From Spirochaetaceae bacterium (GTDB lineage: Bacteria; Spirochaetota; Spirochaetia; JABEVK01), in the NCBI GenBank assembly GCA_023265735.1, contig JAHFSN010000172.1, forward strand, positions 1-5,503: a stretch of DNA of 5,503 bases, read 5' to 3'. Positions within the stretch are counted from its first letter, which is position 1. Each line of letters begins with the position of its first letter. The position numbers and the translations under genes are program-made. Below are positions 5,173 to 5,503 of this stretch, piece by piece. A model generated the notes under the pieces. That model saw only the letters and a program-made list of their open reading frames with translations. It did no database searches and had not been told where the DNA came from.

Positions 5173-5503
5173 GCCGCTTCCTCCTGGCCTGGGGCCTCGT
5201 GCTTCTGGCCGCCACGAGCTTCGCCGAGCCGAGGTTCCGGGCCGACGACGGCAACCTCTGGCACCTGAACGACAACCCGGCCCTGCCGGCGGTCTCCGGT
5301 GACCTCTTTTCGGCGGGTCTCGCGTTGTCGCCGAACAACGGCCACTGGGACCAGCCCACCCGTGACCTGGAGGTCATCTCGCCCCTGGTCTCCTTCGGCT
5401 ACGTGACCGGGGGCTCCGACAGCATCCTGCGGCTTGGCAGCTCCCTGAGGCCCTTCTCCGGGTTCGCGGTGGGCTACCGGCGCGACGCGGCCCTGTCGGG
5501 CTC
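5169..5503 (+). CDS. Exported beta-rich envelope protein, 3' end missing
   Basis: Only the first 111 residues are present; the frame is open at the window edge. Residues 1-19 form a clear Sec signal peptide: a short basic start (MSR), the hydrophobic core FLLAWGLVLLAAT, and a likely cleavage site after SFA (before E20). The mature part carries WHLNDNPALP (31-40), whose NPA recalls the start of FadL/PorV-type and other outer-membrane barrels. It continues with alternating polar/hydrophobic stretches (LFSAGLALS, VISPLVSFGYVTGG, SILRLGSSL, GFAVGYRRD) separated by Gly/Ser/Asp turns, as in beta-barrel strands. Similar N-terminal regions also precede the peptidase domain in long SppA-type signal peptide peptidases of some diderms, so that remains an alternative. 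There is no good Shine-Dalgarno sequence; the ATGA overlap with ddl implies translational coupling. No precise family is recognised. Confidence 0.8.
   Translation, partial: MSRFLLAWGLVLLAATSFAEPRFRADDGNLWHLNDNPALPAVSGDLFSAGLALSPNNGHWDQPTRDLEVISPLVSFGYVTGGSDSILRLGSSLRPFSGFAVGYRRDAALSG

Noticed and set aside
1..5503. Search for tRNA, rRNA, CRISPR repeats, transposase genes or attachment sites
   Set aside because: I saw no cloverleaf-like arms, regular spaced repeats, transposase motifs or terminal inverted repeats, and nearly all bases are in confident genes.

Overview
The window is GC-rich bacterial chromosome, roughly two-thirds G+C by eye, with third codon positions strongly G/C. It is densely packed with seven protein genes and shows no RNA gene, insertion sequence, CRISPR array or phage feature. 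The gene content fits a diderm bacterium: the last gene encodes an exported, beta-strand-rich protein of outer-membrane type. A large gene in the middle resembles, from memory, a family known mainly from spirochaetes (DUF5312). The base composition and the other genes would also fit Acidobacteriota (Holophagae-like) or Myxococcota. The phylum cannot be fixed from this sequence alone.

Layout. Positions 1-531 (+) hold the end of a DUF1761-type small membrane protein, whose stop codon overlaps the start of a complete DUF2277 gene by one base. Positions 461-1399 (-) hold an AraC/XylS regulator with an AraC_N sensor domain; its 3' end overlaps the DUF2277 gene tail to tail by 71 bases. Positions 1400-1589 are a divergent promoter region. 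Positions 1590-2468 (+) hold an NmrA-like NAD(P)-binding protein with a very strong ribosome binding site. Positions 2496-4046 (-) hold a 516-residue soluble, helix-rich protein of unknown function. Positions 4047-4125 are a 79-base divergent promoter region. Positions 4126-5172 (+) hold a complete D-alanine--D-alanine ligase. Positions 5169-5503 (+) hold the start of an exported protein, overlapping ddl by four bases (ATGA) and running off the window.

How the genes may work together. The AraC regulator and the NmrA-like gene form the usual divergent regulator/oxidoreductase pair and are probably a small stress- or metabolite-responsive switch. ddl makes the D-Ala-D-Ala dipeptide for peptidoglycan and is translationally coupled to an exported envelope protein, so the right-hand operon looks envelope-related. 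The uncharacterised 516-residue protein shares the ddl promoter region, and a role in cell-envelope or cell-shape biology is only a context guess. No clearly new multi-gene system is visible. The least explained item is the 516-residue protein and its pairing with ddl.
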